DNA of 64,000 bases from a bacterium (GTDB taxonomy: Archaea; Nanoarchaeota; Nanoarchaeia; Woesearchaeales; UBA10216). The notes under the pieces were generated by a model, which made no database searches, was not told where the DNA came from, and saw only the letters and a list, made by a program, of their open reading frames with translations. Within the stretch, counting starts at the first letter, position 1. Each line of letters opens with the position of its first letter. Of this stretch, positions 53,031-62,444 are shown one piece after another. Location: the NCBI GenBank assembly GCA_024206195.1, contig JAAGZO010000825.1, forward strand, positions 1 to 64,000, read 5' to 3'. The position numbers and the translations under genes are program-made.

Positions 53031-55190
53031 ATGAAAAAAGGCTTAATCATCGGATGCATGTTGTTCTTATTATTTGCCGGGATTGCCGGTGCAGTTAGCA
53101 CAGGAACAAGAGGGAATCTTAATGTTCTTGGCTGGATTAATATGACTGATGCTTCTTCAGACCTCACTGTTGCAGGAGATGCTACAATAAAGGACCATTT
53201 ACATATTGGCACAGGAGCTCATGTCGGGCTTCCAAATTATAATGTGGAAGTTGTTGAAAATGAATCAACTTATGTTGTAATGGCTGCTAAAAATACAAAT
53301 ACTGGAGCAACAGCAGGTTCCGGTATTTATGCTATGAATGATGCTAACCATTTTATTGCCATAGGAATAGCTGGAACTGGAAACTCTATATTTGGTTCTG
53401 CACAACAAACAGGTTTATACTCTCAAGGTTATGCTGAAATGGTTATAGCTAATGAAGGAAATTTTCCTATAATCTTCAAGACAGACACGACTAACACTCA
53501 TTTTATTAGTGGAACAGAAAAGATGAGATTAACAGCTGCAGGTGATTTAGGAATAGGGGATGCTTCCCCAAGTTATAAGTTAACTGTTAATGGCAGTCTT
53601 GGTGCTGAAAGCCTAATAGTGAGTGGGGCTGTTGACTTAAATCTAAACTGGACCAAGCTCCAGAATTATCCTGCCGCATGTCCGGCATACTCAGCCATCA
53701 CACAAGTTGGGGATGCCGTCACATGCACAAACTATGAGCTTGTCTCAGTCTTTAATGATACTGGAGATATGGATATTGCAGGTTATGTGCATACTGGAGT
53801 TGATTCAAGAGGCCATAACAATTTGATTAATGCAGCAGGAGATGTTGTATTCGGAAATAGATTGTTTGTGCAGAATATGGGCATGTTTTTTGCTCCGCCT
53901 TACGGACCTGGACTGATGGCACATGAGTTCAGCAGTTCTCTCAATATCACTTCATTGGGTGGAACAGCAACACTTAATGCAACAACACAATATATATGTG
54001 ACTCAACCAACCCATTTGTTGTTGGAAATGAGGGGATGGTTTTGACAGTAATCAGTTCAACACCAAGCTTTACAGATGCTACTGGCGAGATAACAGATTT
54101 TGTTAATTCTACTTGTACCAGAGTAAGCTTTGGAAGTGCTGGGGGTGCGTCCATTGTTGATGCAACTGGTATGACTTATTATGTATATCCACATCCAGTA
54201 TTCATGGCATTAGATAATGGTTATATATCTAATCTGATTGGAGAAAATGCAGATGCCAAATTTGAAATACATATTCCTAATGGCACAGGCTTTCATGGGG
54301 TATATTTAGAAGATGCATCGGGAGCAGACCAACACCAGAGTCTTACCATTGATACGGATATTAAAACTTATGATGGAATTGTTGCATATAACAATTACTT
54401 ATATTCATCAACAGGTGTAGCGGACATAAGGGCAGATAGTATGAAATTAGAACTTGATTGGGAAGGTGTTAATGATAGTTCTTTTGCTTTTATAAGTGCT
54501 AATGTAATAGATGGTGGTACTAATAACCATCACGACTTTTTACATCTGGGTTCTAACATAGAACATATAATCGAACTTGGAACTACTGATACATTAGCTT
54601 CAGGTTATTATGAAGGTACTAATGTGACGGCCAATTTCACAGGGGTTGGCAGTCCTGTTGAAGTATTTATTGATGATAATGATGTTATCTACATCGGTAG
54701 CACCACCAATTTCACATCCATAAGTGTTGCATTATCTACAAAATCATCACGGAATGTTAATTTGTTATATTACTTTTGCAACAGTTCGGGATATTACACT
54801 TTGCCTGGTGTTATAGATACGACAAATGGATTTCGAATAACTGGAACAATCTCATTTAGTGCCCCTGAAGGCAGAGGAACTTGCCATAATCAAACAGATG
54901 GAACACCATTTAGTGATACAACAGATTATACTTATATAGCTTTACAAAGAACAAGAAATAATGTTAATCCAAATAAACCAGTTGTCAGTAAGATTACTGT
55001 TTCTGGTTCTGATGATACTTTCATATTACAAGAAGATTTGATGAAACTTAATCCAGTTGACACAGCACCAGAAACTTGCGATGCAGCCCACCTTGGTTCA
55101 ATATACTTTGATATTTCAGAAGACCAAATGTGTGTATGCACAAGCGGTGGTTGGAAAGAAATGGATGCTACGGGGTCTGCATGCACATGA
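53031..55190 (+). CDS. fibre/adhesin-like virion protein with signal peptide
   Basis: The 719-residue product has a Sec signal (LIIGCMLFLLFAGIAGAVS). The body is Thr/Asn/Gly/Ser-rich beta repeats resembling fibre shafts (LTVAGDATIKDHLHIGTG; MRLTAAGDLGIGDASPSYKL). The C-terminal LGSIYFDISEDQMCVCTSGG is a short disulfide-bearing cap seen in other receptor-binding proteins. Many N-x-S/T sites could be glycosylated. A signal peptide on a virion fibre is unusual: it could instead be a secreted or membrane-displayed host-surface protein. Confidence 0.7.
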   Translation: MKKGLIIGCMLFLLFAGIAGAVSTGTRGNLNVLGWINMTDASSDLTVAGDATIKDHLHIGTGAHVGLPNYNVEVVENESTYVVMAAKNTNTGATAGSGIYAMNDANHFIAIGIAGTGNSIFGSAQQTGLYSQGYAEMVIANEGNFPIIFKTDTTNTHFISGTEKMRLTAAGDLGIGDASPSYKLTVNGSLGAESLIVSGAVDLNLNWTKLQNYPAACPAYSAITQVGDAVTCTNYELVSVFNDTGDMDIAGYVHTGVDSRGHNNLINAAGDVVFGNRLFVQNMGMFFAPPYGPGLMAHEFSSSLNITSLGGTATLNATTQYICDSTNPFVVGNEGMVLTVISSTPSFTDATGEITDFVNSTCTRVSFGSAGGASIVDATGMTYYVYPHPVFMALDNGYISNLIGENADAKFEIHIPNGTGFHGVYLEDASGADQHQSLTIDTDIKTYDGIVAYNNYLYSSTGVADIRADSMKLELDWEGVNDSSFAFISANVIDGGTNNHHDFLHLGSNIEHIIELGTTDTLASGYYEGTNVTANFTGVGSPVEVFIDDNDVIYIGSTTNFTSISVALSTKSSRNVNLLYYFCNSSGYYTLPGVIDTTNGFRITGTISFSAPEGRGTCHNQTDGTPFSDTTDYTYIALQRTRNNVNPNKPVVSKITVSGSDDTFILQEDLMKLNPVDTAPETCDAAHLGSIYFDISEDQMCVCTSGGWKEMDATGSACT

Positions 55191-55513
55191 TTGAGAAAAA
55201 GACTATCGGAACACATGCATTGTCTTTGATAATCGGTGCATTAGTAATGCTTGGCGGAGTCAACCTTACAGATGATGATGTGCATTATTGCGAAGACCGA
55301 GCATTGGTTATGCAATGTGACAAACTTACAAAATACTACGGCCTTGACAATGGCAAGTGCTGGAATGATGCGGGCAACAAACTCTGCAGAAGCGGATGGT
55401 TGCTTGTGGAAGATGATTATATTCAATCAGAGAAAGAACAAAATTACACCTCTGCACAAGGAGATTTCCTGTGCAGTCCATTACCGGAAGGGTGCAAACC
55501 AATAAAGGAGTGA
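55187..55513 (+). CDS. membrane-anchored Cys-rich protein
   Basis: 108 residues from the ATG overlapping the fibre stop. One helix (ALSLIIGALVMLGGVNLT), then an exported domain with six or seven Cys (VHYCEDRALVMQC, GKCWNDAGNKLCRSG). Coupled to the fibre-like gene; perhaps its partner or anchor. Confidence 0.65.
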   Translation: MIEKKTIGTHALSLIIGALVMLGGVNLTDDDVHYCEDRALVMQCDKLTKYYGLDNGKCWNDAGNKLCRSGWLLVEDDYIQSEKEQNYTSAQGDFLCSPLPEGCKPIKE

Positions 55514-55517
55514 TAAT

Positions 55518-57161
55518 ATGGCAAAACAGCAATTAACAAAACAACAGCAAGAACAAGCAGCTCTTCAGGAAAAACATGAAGTCAGTAAGTATACAGTTGA
55601 CGAAGAGAAATTGAAGGGGCAGACCACCCCCAATGTAATTGTAACGGGTGGTTGGGAAGAAGTTGGCTTGAAGAGAATCCAACCTATTGAGATAGAGAAA
55701 TTCCTTCTTATGCATCCAGCAATTCCAAGGGGAATTGAGATAAAAGCTAATCGTATGATTAAACTGGTCGATGAAGACTTAGAAGATAATGTTGTGATAA
55801 ATGAATCAGAAAGTGAACAGGCAAAAGATGCGAGAGATTATTGTAAGAAAATACTTGGTGACTCTGGTGGCCCACTCTTCGTCAAAGATATGGCTCAAGG
55901 AGCATATAGATTCGGGACAAGCTTTGCTGTCCTACAGACAAATATTGGTGAGACAGAAGTCTTGAGATTTGAACATCAGCACGAAATGTTCTTTGGTCCT
56001 GCAAGATATCCTAAACCATTGAAAGGTCAAGGTATAGATTGGGGAGAAGTCCCAATGACTGTGAGGCCTGGTCTTGCGGGTAGAATGAAGATTGACCCTA
56101 AGACAAAGAAGATTTCTGCATATACACAATTCACAAAGAAGTATCCTGAAAGAGGGGCAAGTAATTACAAGGCTGCTCCTGGAACTTATGTGGATACTCA
56201 GACAAATCCTGCATTGAAATCTAAATCTCCAGCACCAATGGTGCCAATAGGTAAAGAGATAAAACAATACCAGGTAATGCAATTATACTTCGACCATATG
56301 GGGGATGAGCCATTAGGTATCAGCCTTGTGCAGTATTTATTCTTGACAGTGACTTACTTGCTGAATATGGAGAAAGCAGGAGCACAGACTATGGTGAATT
56401 TTGGTTTCAACAAATGGAAAGCCAACACACCATTCAAGGATGTTGGAAAGATGAGGGCGTTTGGAAAGACCCTATCAAAGATTCAGGAAGATGCAGTTGT
56501 TATCTTGCCTAAAGATGTTGAACTTGATAATATTGTTCCCGGTCAGACTGAATTTGATAAGATACATCCAATCTATATGAAGCTTATTGCAATCAGACTT
56601 GGTATCCCAATGCCACTTCTAACTCAGTCTGGAACTGAGACAAATAAGGCTTCCATTGTGGAAATGAGGAAAGAGATGTATGATGACTTCATAGCAGATG
56701 AGCTATTATTAGAGCATGCAATCGATGATGCTTTCTTCAAAGCTTGCCAGATTAAATGGAAGGACCTTTCAATAGCAGAGCTTGATAAGATTGTTCCAAG
56801 TTTCGAGTTCAATAATCCACCTGAAGATAAGGATGTTGAGCAGGACAGGGATTTGAAATTCTCTCTAAGCATAAGGAATTATGCCACTGCAGCCAAAGAT
56901 TGGGCTCAAGCTAGTGCAGATACGGGAGTCATTGATAGCATTGGTGCTAAAGTCGGTGCCCTTATAGAGAAGAGCATGACTAAGAAAGAATTACAGAAGG
57001 CTGAAAAAGAGATAAAGCAAGTTGAAGACCAAAGGGAGAAACAGCAAGCTGAAGCAGTGAAAGAATTGGAAGCTCAACCTGCTGAAACTCCAGAAGTCCC
57101 TCCTAAAGTAGTTCCCCCTGTAAAGAAAGAGGTACCAAAAAATGGAACAGTCAAGCAATGA
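55518..57161 (+). CDS. portal protein
   Basis: 547 residues. The central region PLGISLVQYLFLTVTYLLNM, then VVILPKDVELDNIVPGQTEF and IAIRLGIPMPLLTQSGTETN followed by NKASIVEMRKEMYDDFIADE is typical of HK97/SPP1-like portals (wing, stem and the helix before the crown). The N- and C-terminal tails are charged coiled coils. It forms the dodecameric DNA channel and docks TerL; it lies between packaging and capsid genes as expected. Confidence 0.87.
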   Translation: MAKQQLTKQQQEQAALQEKHEVSKYTVDEEKLKGQTTPNVIVTGGWEEVGLKRIQPIEIEKFLLMHPAIPRGIEIKANRMIKLVDEDLEDNVVINESESEQAKDARDYCKKILGDSGGPLFVKDMAQGAYRFGTSFAVLQTNIGETEVLRFEHQHEMFFGPARYPKPLKGQGIDWGEVPMTVRPGLAGRMKIDPKTKKISAYTQFTKKYPERGASNYKAAPGTYVDTQTNPALKSKSPAPMVPIGKEIKQYQVMQLYFDHMGDEPLGISLVQYLFLTVTYLLNMEKAGAQTMVNFGFNKWKANTPFKDVGKMRAFGKTLSKIQEDAVVILPKDVELDNIVPGQTEFDKIHPIYMKLIAIRLGIPMPLLTQSGTETNKASIVEMRKEMYDDFIADELLLEHAIDDAFFKACQIKWKDLSIAELDKIVPSFEFNNPPEDKDVEQDRDLKFSLSIRNYATAAKDWAQASADTGVIDSIGAKVGALIEKSMTKKELQKAEKEIKQVEDQREKQQAEAVKELEAQPAETPEVPPKVVPPVKKEVPKNGTVKQ

Positions 57162-57483
57162 ACTTGCAAGTGTGAAAGCACTTCGTGATGATGATGCAGA
57201 AGAGATGCAAGTTATGCCCATGGAGAAATCTTTACAGATAAGACTGAACCGCCTCGAAAGGGATGTTGCTGATATTAAGGCAAAGCAAGTCACTAAGAGG
57301 GATTTGGACTCTGCTGTTGATAAGCTCAATAATAATATGAACAAACTTCTTAGAGCAGTAGCATTTGCTAATAATCTGGCAAAGAATAAACTCATTGAAA
57401 TTTCTAACCAATCTCCGGATGACATTCAGGATGTAATACAACAGATAGCGATGGCGGGTGGGATTGATAGTGACAAATCCTGA
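57142..57483 (+). CDS. coiled-coil protein (113 aa)
   Basis: LQIRLNRLERDVADIKAKQV and LDSAVDKLNNNMNKLLRAVA are clear heptads. Overlaps the portal stop by 20 nt. Might assist portal or head assembly. Confidence 0.65.
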   Translation: MEQSSNELASVKALRDDDAEEMQVMPMEKSLQIRLNRLERDVADIKAKQVTKRDLDSAVDKLNNNMNKLLRAVAFANNLAKNKLIEISNQSPDDIQDVIQQIAMAGGIDSDKS

Positions 57484-57748
57484 CCTGGACTCTAAGCTTG
57501 AGGAGATAAAGAAGTATGCTAAGGAGAAACACCTAAAGGTTTTAATCAAAAGAATTTATGATTTGAACCTACCCGATAGTTACATACAGAAGATTTCTAA
57601 TGAAGAAAGACAATTTATTCATGTCAAATTGCATGCGGCATTGTCATACAAGAAACCTTTTGCCTCCCTCGACAAAATCAAGGAAGTGCATGATAGATTA
57701 GCTAAATTACTGACCAAACATCCCATAATAGACGAGCTAGATGCCTAA
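57458..57748 (+). CDS. helical protein (96 aa)
   Basis: SKLEEIKKYAKEKHLKVLIK, ERQFIHVKLHAALSYKKPFA. An alternative GTG start at 57470 reduces the overlap. Helical, charged; unknown. Confidence 0.6.
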   Translation: MGLIVTNPDLDSKLEEIKKYAKEKHLKVLIKRIYDLNLPDSYIQKISNEERQFIHVKLHAALSYKKPFASLDKIKEVHDRLAKLLTKHPIIDELDA

Positions 57749-57771
57749 TTTCTTTTAGAATAAGAGAAAGT

Positions 57772-57806
57772 TTTATATAATAGCAATCATATATATCTTT
57801 ATATAG
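57772..57806 (+). promoter_or_regulatory. TATA promoter(s) for the capsid genes
   Basis: TTTATATAA (57772-57780) and TTTATATAG (57798-57806). The second is about 25 nt before the ATG at 57827. Confidence 0.65.
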
Positions 57807-57826
57807 GTAGCTGATTGTGAGGTATC

Positions 57827-58642
57827 ATGGAAAACGAGGTGTTAAATTCTAAACTTGAGGGCATTAAGTTATTTGCCAAACTCCAGAAAATGAAGAAAGC
57901 TGGAATGGAAATACAAACTCTTCTTTTCCCAAAAGGGAAGTTCTCCGCCGCATCTGCAACGAAATGGGCAAAATCACACGGCTATAAGGCTATAAAGACT
58001 CACATAACCGAGAAGTACATCAGAGTACGACAGAAACCTCCTGGAAGATATAACATTTTCCGGACAATCAATCTCAAGAATGGCGGAGGTATAAAGGCCG
58101 TCATTGCAAAACAAGCTACCAGTAAGTTCGCTGGGTATATTGCCCTAAGAGGCATTTCTAAATTCTCTGCAGAAGAAAGCGTGAAGAGTGACACTGACAT
58201 AGAAATTCCTATGAAGGTTGAATTGAGAATGCTCTGTGAAGGAAAGAATAGAGATGGTAGGATAAGAAGAGAAGACCTTGAAGAATCCATAAAGGAATGG
58301 GCAGGTTTACCAATTATAGATTACCATGATATGGGTGACATGAAGAATCCAACCCAACATAAAATATCTGATAGGATAGGGTATGTTGGCGACAATCCAA
58401 AACTTAGAACAGTCGATGGAAAGAAATGGATAACATGCGATGGCTTCATAACCGATAGGTATTTAGCTTACCTCATATATCTCGCTGATAGTAGGGGAAG
58501 ACCACTAGACATTTCCCCTGAGTTCGGTTGGACACCATATTATATTAACGGTCAAAAGATTCAAAGTGGCATTAGGCCTCATCTGATAAGTATAGTTGAC
58601 AAAGGACATTTGCCTGGCAGGCAGATGGTCCTGGCCAGTTGA
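57827..58642 (+). CDS. capsid maturation protease candidate
   Basis: 271 residues between portal and capsid. The N-terminal 110 residues are basic. The protease-like domain runs from about 118: MKVELRMLCEGKNRDGRIRR, LPIIDYHDMGDMKNPTQHK (the His of the P-x-x-x-x-H-D type), GFITDRYLAYLIYL, RPLDISPEFGWTPYYINGQK (candidate Ser) and HLISIVDKGHLPG. That order fits XkdF-/HK97-like herpes-fold proteases that cut scaffold and capsid. Confidence 0.75.
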   Translation: MENEVLNSKLEGIKLFAKLQKMKKAGMEIQTLLFPKGKFSAASATKWAKSHGYKAIKTHITEKYIRVRQKPPGRYNIFRTINLKNGGGIKAVIAKQATSKFAGYIALRGISKFSAEESVKSDTDIEIPMKVELRMLCEGKNRDGRIRREDLEESIKEWAGLPIIDYHDMGDMKNPTQHKISDRIGYVGDNPKLRTVDGKKWITCDGFITDRYLAYLIYLADSRGRPLDISPEFGWTPYYINGQKIQSGIRPHLISIVDKGHLPGRQMVLAS

Positions 58643-58661
58643 CTAAATAAATTATACAAAA

Positions 58662-58699
58662 AATGCATGCAGAGTTGGTCAGTTTGTACTGCATGCATT
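58662..58699. terminator. 11-bp perfect inverted repeat
   Basis: AATGCATGCAG (58662-58672) and CTGCATGCATT (58689-58699), 16-nt loop. It sits between the protease and a new SD-led gene, so may end or stabilise the upstream message. Confidence 0.65.
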
Positions 58700-58753
58700 A
58701 TCTGACTAATTCTGCAATGCACTATTATAATCAACCCGACGGAGGAAATCAAA

Positions 58754-59080
58754 ATGGGAAGAGCAAGTGTTAATCCGGACATGGACCTGAAAAAGGGAAG
58801 TGTACCAAATCCATCCTCACCTAAGAGTGTAGGAGCAGAAGGAAGAAGGGATGCTGTAAATCCACCAATGGATTTAAGTGAACCTGCAAATGCACCAGAA
58901 GCAAATACTGGAGGTGCTGTCAATACTGGAAACAGAGTTGCAGTTAACCCAGATATGGACCTTTCTAAAGGACCTGCAGATGGAGCACCAGAAGCAACAG
59001 AGAAATCTTCAGCAACAATGCCAGGTGTGGGAAATATGCCAACTGGTGAAAAGGCTGCTAAGAAGAATATGCCTTTGTAA
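58754..59080 (+). CDS. repeat protein with VNPDMDL motifs
   Basis: 108 residues, probably disordered, with SVNPDMDLKKG, AVNPPMDLSEP and AVNPDMDLSKG at even spacing (about 6, 34 and 63), joined by Pro/Ala/Gly-rich linkers. Short linear repeats of this kind suggest multivalent binding to a capsid or scaffold surface. SD GGAGG 9 nt before ATG. Confidence 0.7.
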   Translation: MGRASVNPDMDLKKGSVPNPSSPKSVGAEGRRDAVNPPMDLSEPANAPEANTGGAVNTGNRVAVNPDMDLSKGPADGAPEATEKSSATMPGVGNMPTGEKAAKKNMPL

Positions 59081-59090
59081 GGGGATTCCA

Positions 59091-59309
59091 ATGATAGAAG
59101 ACGAACTGGAGAAAAATTCCGAAAAGGAAGAGTTGAACCCACAAAAGGTAGCTGAAAAGTATCTGGAAGGGGACCTTCCGGGAGCTCCAAACAGTTACAC
59201 AGGGTATGGCCCAGGCTCAAGTAGCTTGCAGGACACCAAAACCATAAGGAGACAAGCACATATTGTCCCTAACAAGGAAGAGAATTTGGAAGAAGACCCT
59301 GAGAGGTGA
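59091..59309 (+). CDS. small acidic protein (72 aa)
   Basis: MIEDELEKNSEKEELNPQKV, YTGYGPGSSSLQDTKTIRRQ. Charged ends with a Gly/Ser centre; unknown, in the capsid operon. Confidence 0.6.
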   Translation: MIEDELEKNSEKEELNPQKVAEKYLEGDLPGAPNSYTGYGPGSSSLQDTKTIRRQAHIVPNKEENLEEDPER

Positions 59310-59314
59310 AACAA

Positions 59315-59482
59315 ATGTTAGACGCAAATGATAAGATAGTCAAAGGGAATGAGCAGAACGGCATCGCATACAATGGTGAACAATACTTCGCTATCGTAAA
59401 TGGTGACAAGATAGGGACTTTCGGCAATGACCAAGAGTTTGCTGAGAAAGTCTTTAAGGAAAAGACAGGCAGGGACGTATAA
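59315..59482 (+). CDS. small protein (55 aa)
   Basis: MLDANDKIVKGNEQNGIAYN, YFAIVNGDKIGTFGNDQEFA: beta-hairpin and helix. 1-nt gap to the scaffold gene. Confidence 0.6.
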   Translation: MLDANDKIVKGNEQNGIAYNGEQYFAIVNGDKIGTFGNDQEFAEKVFKEKTGRDV

Positions 59483-59483
59483 A

Positions 59484-60932
59484 ATGTCCAAGCCAGCAAC
59501 AGTTAGCAAGACCTTCGCTAAAGATAAGAAGAAGACTTGCAAATACCAGAAGGCGAAAGGAGGATGCAAAATGAAAAAGATGAGTAAATTCGAGAAGTGG
59601 TCAGTGAAGTTCAAGAACGACCTACCAGATTCGGCTTTTGCAGTAATCATGCCAGGTGGTAAGAAAGTTGCTGGCAAGACTGAGCCAAGAAGTTTGAGAA
59701 AGCTTCCATTCAAAGATAATAATGGCAAAGTTGATGTTCCCCATTTGAGAAATGCATTGGTGAGGGTTGCACAGAATAGAACAAGCTTATCACCACCACA
59801 AAGAAGAAGTGCCTTGACAAAGTTACAGACTTATGCAAGGAGATATCTAAAAACCTACAAACAGGAAACGAAATCGGGTGAGATTATGGAAGATACAATG
59901 AGTAAATTTGAAGCAGACACAATAGACAAGCTTAAATCCATCATAACAACTCTTCGAGGAAAAGCAACAAACAAGAAGCCAGAGGATGAAGTTGTCCTTA
60001 GTGTAAAGTCTGTTGGACTTCTAATCGGGGACCTTGAGGATATTGTTGGCATTGAAGAGTCAAAGAATGACGCTGACAAAGAAGAATCCAAAGATGATGA
60101 GAAGAAAGAAGAAAAATCTGAGGAGAAATCCGAGAAGAAGGAAGAATCCAAAGACGAAAAGGAAGAGGATAAGAAAGAAGAGTCCAAGGAAGAGAAGAAG
60201 GACGAAGACAAGAAAGAAGAGAAGTCCGAAGAGAAAAAGGAAGACAAGACTGAAGAGAAATCTGAAGAAAAGTCTGACGAAAAGAAAGAAGAAAAGAAGG
60301 ACGACTCTAAAGAAGAATCCTCTGAAGAAAAGAAGGAAGAGAAAGACTCTAAGGAAACTGACAACGGCGAAAAGTCTGAAGAAAAGAAATCTGATGACAA
60401 AGCAGAGAAGAAAGAAGAAGAGGAAGGAGATGCCGAAGAAGATGAAGAAGAGTCTAAGTTCCAAGAGATGCTTGGCCTTTGTGAAGATTACAAGGTGGCT
60501 ATGGGTAAACAAGAAAAGGTTATCAGCAAGTTTGAAGCTGAGAACAAAGAACTCAAAGCACAGCTTGAAACAAGGGACAAGGAACTGAGCAAATTCAAAG
60601 ATGAGTCACGACAGAACTTGTTAAATGATACTGTAGAGAAGGTATCTAAATTCAAGAACTTGAGTGAGAAAGATAAACTCGCATTGAAGCAGCACTATCT
60701 GGAATCTAAAATGAGTGACACTACATTAGAGGAAATAGGTAGAACAACAGAAGACCAGATGTTCTCCAAGTTAGGAGAAGCTAAACCAACTACGAAACCA
60801 ACCGACCATCTGCAAGCTGCAGAAAAGGAACCAGAAGGTGAGAAAGACATCAGTAAAATGACTAAGGATGAACACCTAGATTTCCTAGCTAAAGCTAACG
60901 CACAGAAGGGCGGATTTGTTTTGGATAAGTAA
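59484..60932 (+). CDS. scaffold-like protein with DUF6582-type domain
   Basis: 482 residues from the ATG at 59484. A basic N-terminus with Cys (KKTCKYQKAKGGCK) leads to a domain at about 35-110 (DLPDSAFAVIMPGGKKV, RSLRKLPFKDN, VPHLRNALVRVAQNRTSL) that in many phages follows the prohead protease. Residues about 190-330 are almost wholly Glu/Lys/Asp/Ser (a charge-rich helix), followed by a coiled coil and a Ser/Glu helical end. Size, position before the capsid gene and the acidic helix fit an internal scaffold removed by the protease. Confidence 0.7.
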   Translation: MSKPATVSKTFAKDKKKTCKYQKAKGGCKMKKMSKFEKWSVKFKNDLPDSAFAVIMPGGKKVAGKTEPRSLRKLPFKDNNGKVDVPHLRNALVRVAQNRTSLSPPQRRSALTKLQTYARRYLKTYKQETKSGEIMEDTMSKFEADTIDKLKSIITTLRGKATNKKPEDEVVLSVKSVGLLIGDLEDIVGIEESKNDADKEESKDDEKKEEKSEEKSEKKEESKDEKEEDKKEESKEEKKDEDKKEEKSEEKKEDKTEEKSEEKSDEKKEEKKDDSKEESSEEKKEEKDSKETDNGEKSEEKKSDDKAEKKEEEEGDAEEDEEESKFQEMLGLCEDYKVAMGKQEKVISKFEAENKELKAQLETRDKELSKFKDESRQNLLNDTVEKVSKFKNLSEKDKLALKQHYLESKMSDTTLEEIGRTTEDQMFSKLGEAKPTTKPTDHLQAAEKEPEGEKDISKMTKDEHLDFLAKANAQKGGFVLDK

Positions 60933-60949
60933 AAAAAAATACCAAAAGG

Positions 60950-61930
60950 GTGAAAAACATGGATGAATTATCCAAATTTACCGATTACTACACCACAGCA
61001 GGTTCCCTCGATAGTGGAGACTCCACAGTCGATAGAATCTTCGCTGAAGCAATGATAATTGCACAGCCTGTGGCACCTCTCGAAGAGAAGGGAGTAATCG
61101 AGATAAAAGATACTGGAGCCAATACAGACAAAGTTGTCTTTACTGTGATTCCGGAGTCAACATTCACATGGAGAACAGTTGACGCAAGAGGAAGCGAAGT
61201 AGTTACAGCAGGAAGTTTACAACAGATTTCTGCACCAACCTTCACTGAAGTAACACCAACCACAAAGTCGGCTACAATCTTTATCTTCGACAACATCAAT
61301 CTGGTAAACCCAGTTGATTTCAAGAAGATTGCAGAGATTGCAGGTAATCAGATTAAGCAAAAGAAGATTACTGACGGTCTGACTGAATTGACTACTGCTG
61401 GCAATTACACTGCAAGCACATCAATTAGGAATGGTAATGGCTTCACTACATTCGGAGCTGTCGCATCTGACGACACTCTCGTACCAAATGACTTGGTATC
61501 AGCAAAGAATGACTTGAAAGGTCAGACTTCGCCGATAGTGCCTGATGTATGTATTGCACATACTAAGCAGCTAAATCAGCTTGAGAACAGTGCTGATTTC
61601 TCACCAGGTCAGTCTTCAAACTCTAACTTCAAGAAAGCGAAGTTCGATGCTGATGGACACCTTGCATGGTTCGATGGAATGGAAATGATTGAGGCATTGG
61701 AAGCAGAGATGGCACAGAAGACATCTGGAAGTTTCAATTCTCAGAATGGACATTTCGCAATCATCGGTAAGAGAGACCTGATGTTAGGAAGAGGAGAAAA
61801 CAACAGAAAGAACACTGTTGAAGACTTCAGAAATCCTGAACAACATGGTGTGCGAAGAACGCTGAATGTAAACTTTGACTATGTAATCAAGTTTCCTGAT
61901 GGAATCAGGTTAATTGCTTGTGTAGACTGA
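60950..61930 (+). CDS. major capsid protein, HK97-like
   Basis: 326 residues (GTG 60950; ATG 60959 is also possible). Position after scaffold, and segments ESTFTWRTVDARGSEVVTAG (E-loop region), ATIFIFDNINLVNPVDFKKI (spine helix), VPDVCIAHTKQLNQLENSAD and GHFAIIGKRDLMLGRGENN (A-domain), NVNFDYVIKFPDGIRLIACV (C-terminal strands) match the order of HK97-fold capsid proteins. It is likely the most abundant virion protein. Confidence 0.82.
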   Translation: MKNMDELSKFTDYYTTAGSLDSGDSTVDRIFAEAMIIAQPVAPLEEKGVIEIKDTGANTDKVVFTVIPESTFTWRTVDARGSEVVTAGSLQQISAPTFTEVTPTTKSATIFIFDNINLVNPVDFKKIAEIAGNQIKQKKITDGLTELTTAGNYTASTSIRNGNGFTTFGAVASDDTLVPNDLVSAKNDLKGQTSPIVPDVCIAHTKQLNQLENSADFSPGQSSNSNFKKAKFDADGHLAWFDGMEMIEALEAEMAQKTSGSFNSQNGHFAIIGKRDLMLGRGENNRKNTVEDFRNPEQHGVRRTLNVNFDYVIKFPDGIRLIACVD

Positions 61931-61995
61931 GTCTAAATTTATTTTTTATTTTTTTTTATTTTCACAATCATAATAATCATAAGCGGGGTATAACA

Positions 61996-62436
61996 ATGAA
62001 AGGTGTATTAATTCGAATCAAAGACGGCCATCAAATGGATGGTCAAGGAGAGAAATTAGGTACTGCACATGATGGTTCAAACCACACATTTTGGAGAAGT
62101 GCAGGACACCAAGAAGTTCCTGTTGACTTAGCTATAAAACTTGAAAGAGAGAGACCACAAAGATTTGAGATGGTTGACAGAATATATGCAGCTGAATTAC
62201 TCGGTGAAGCACCACCCCCAGAAGCTACACCTGCTCCAGTTGCACCAGTATCTCCTGGCGTACACGACCCAGGCGACATGACTGTTGCAAAGCTCAATGA
62301 CATGACCAAAGATGAGATAAATGATTGGTGTGCTAAAAGGGATTACGATGCTAACCCTGGAAGGCAGAATAAAACTCCAATGATTAAGTCATTGCTAATC
62401 CAGATTGAGAAGAGACATGGGATTAAACTTCCTTAG
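61996..62436 (+). CDS. virion-region protein with C-terminal SAP/HeH-like domain
   Basis: 146 residues from the ATG at 61996. N-terminal beta part (MKGVLIRIKDGHQMDGQGEK), a Pro/Ala linker (EAPPPEATPAPVAPVSPG) and a C-terminal helical hairpin (MTVAKLNDMTKDEINDWCAK, MIKSLLIQIEKRHGIKL), the pattern of HeH/LEM or SAP modules found in phage head proteins. Confidence 0.65.
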   Translation: MKGVLIRIKDGHQMDGQGEKLGTAHDGSNHTFWRSAGHQEVPVDLAIKLERERPQRFEMVDRIYAAELLGEAPPPEATPAPVAPVSPGVHDPGDMTVAKLNDMTKDEINDWCAKRDYDANPGRQNKTPMIKSLLIQIEKRHGIKLP

Positions 62437-62444
62437 AGGTAAAA

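Noticed and set aside
59855..60512. Ser/Phe-rich and Arg/Lys-rich frames opposite or beside the scaffold gene
   Set aside because: They are mirror readings of the Glu/Lys/Ser repeat of the real scaffold-like protein.
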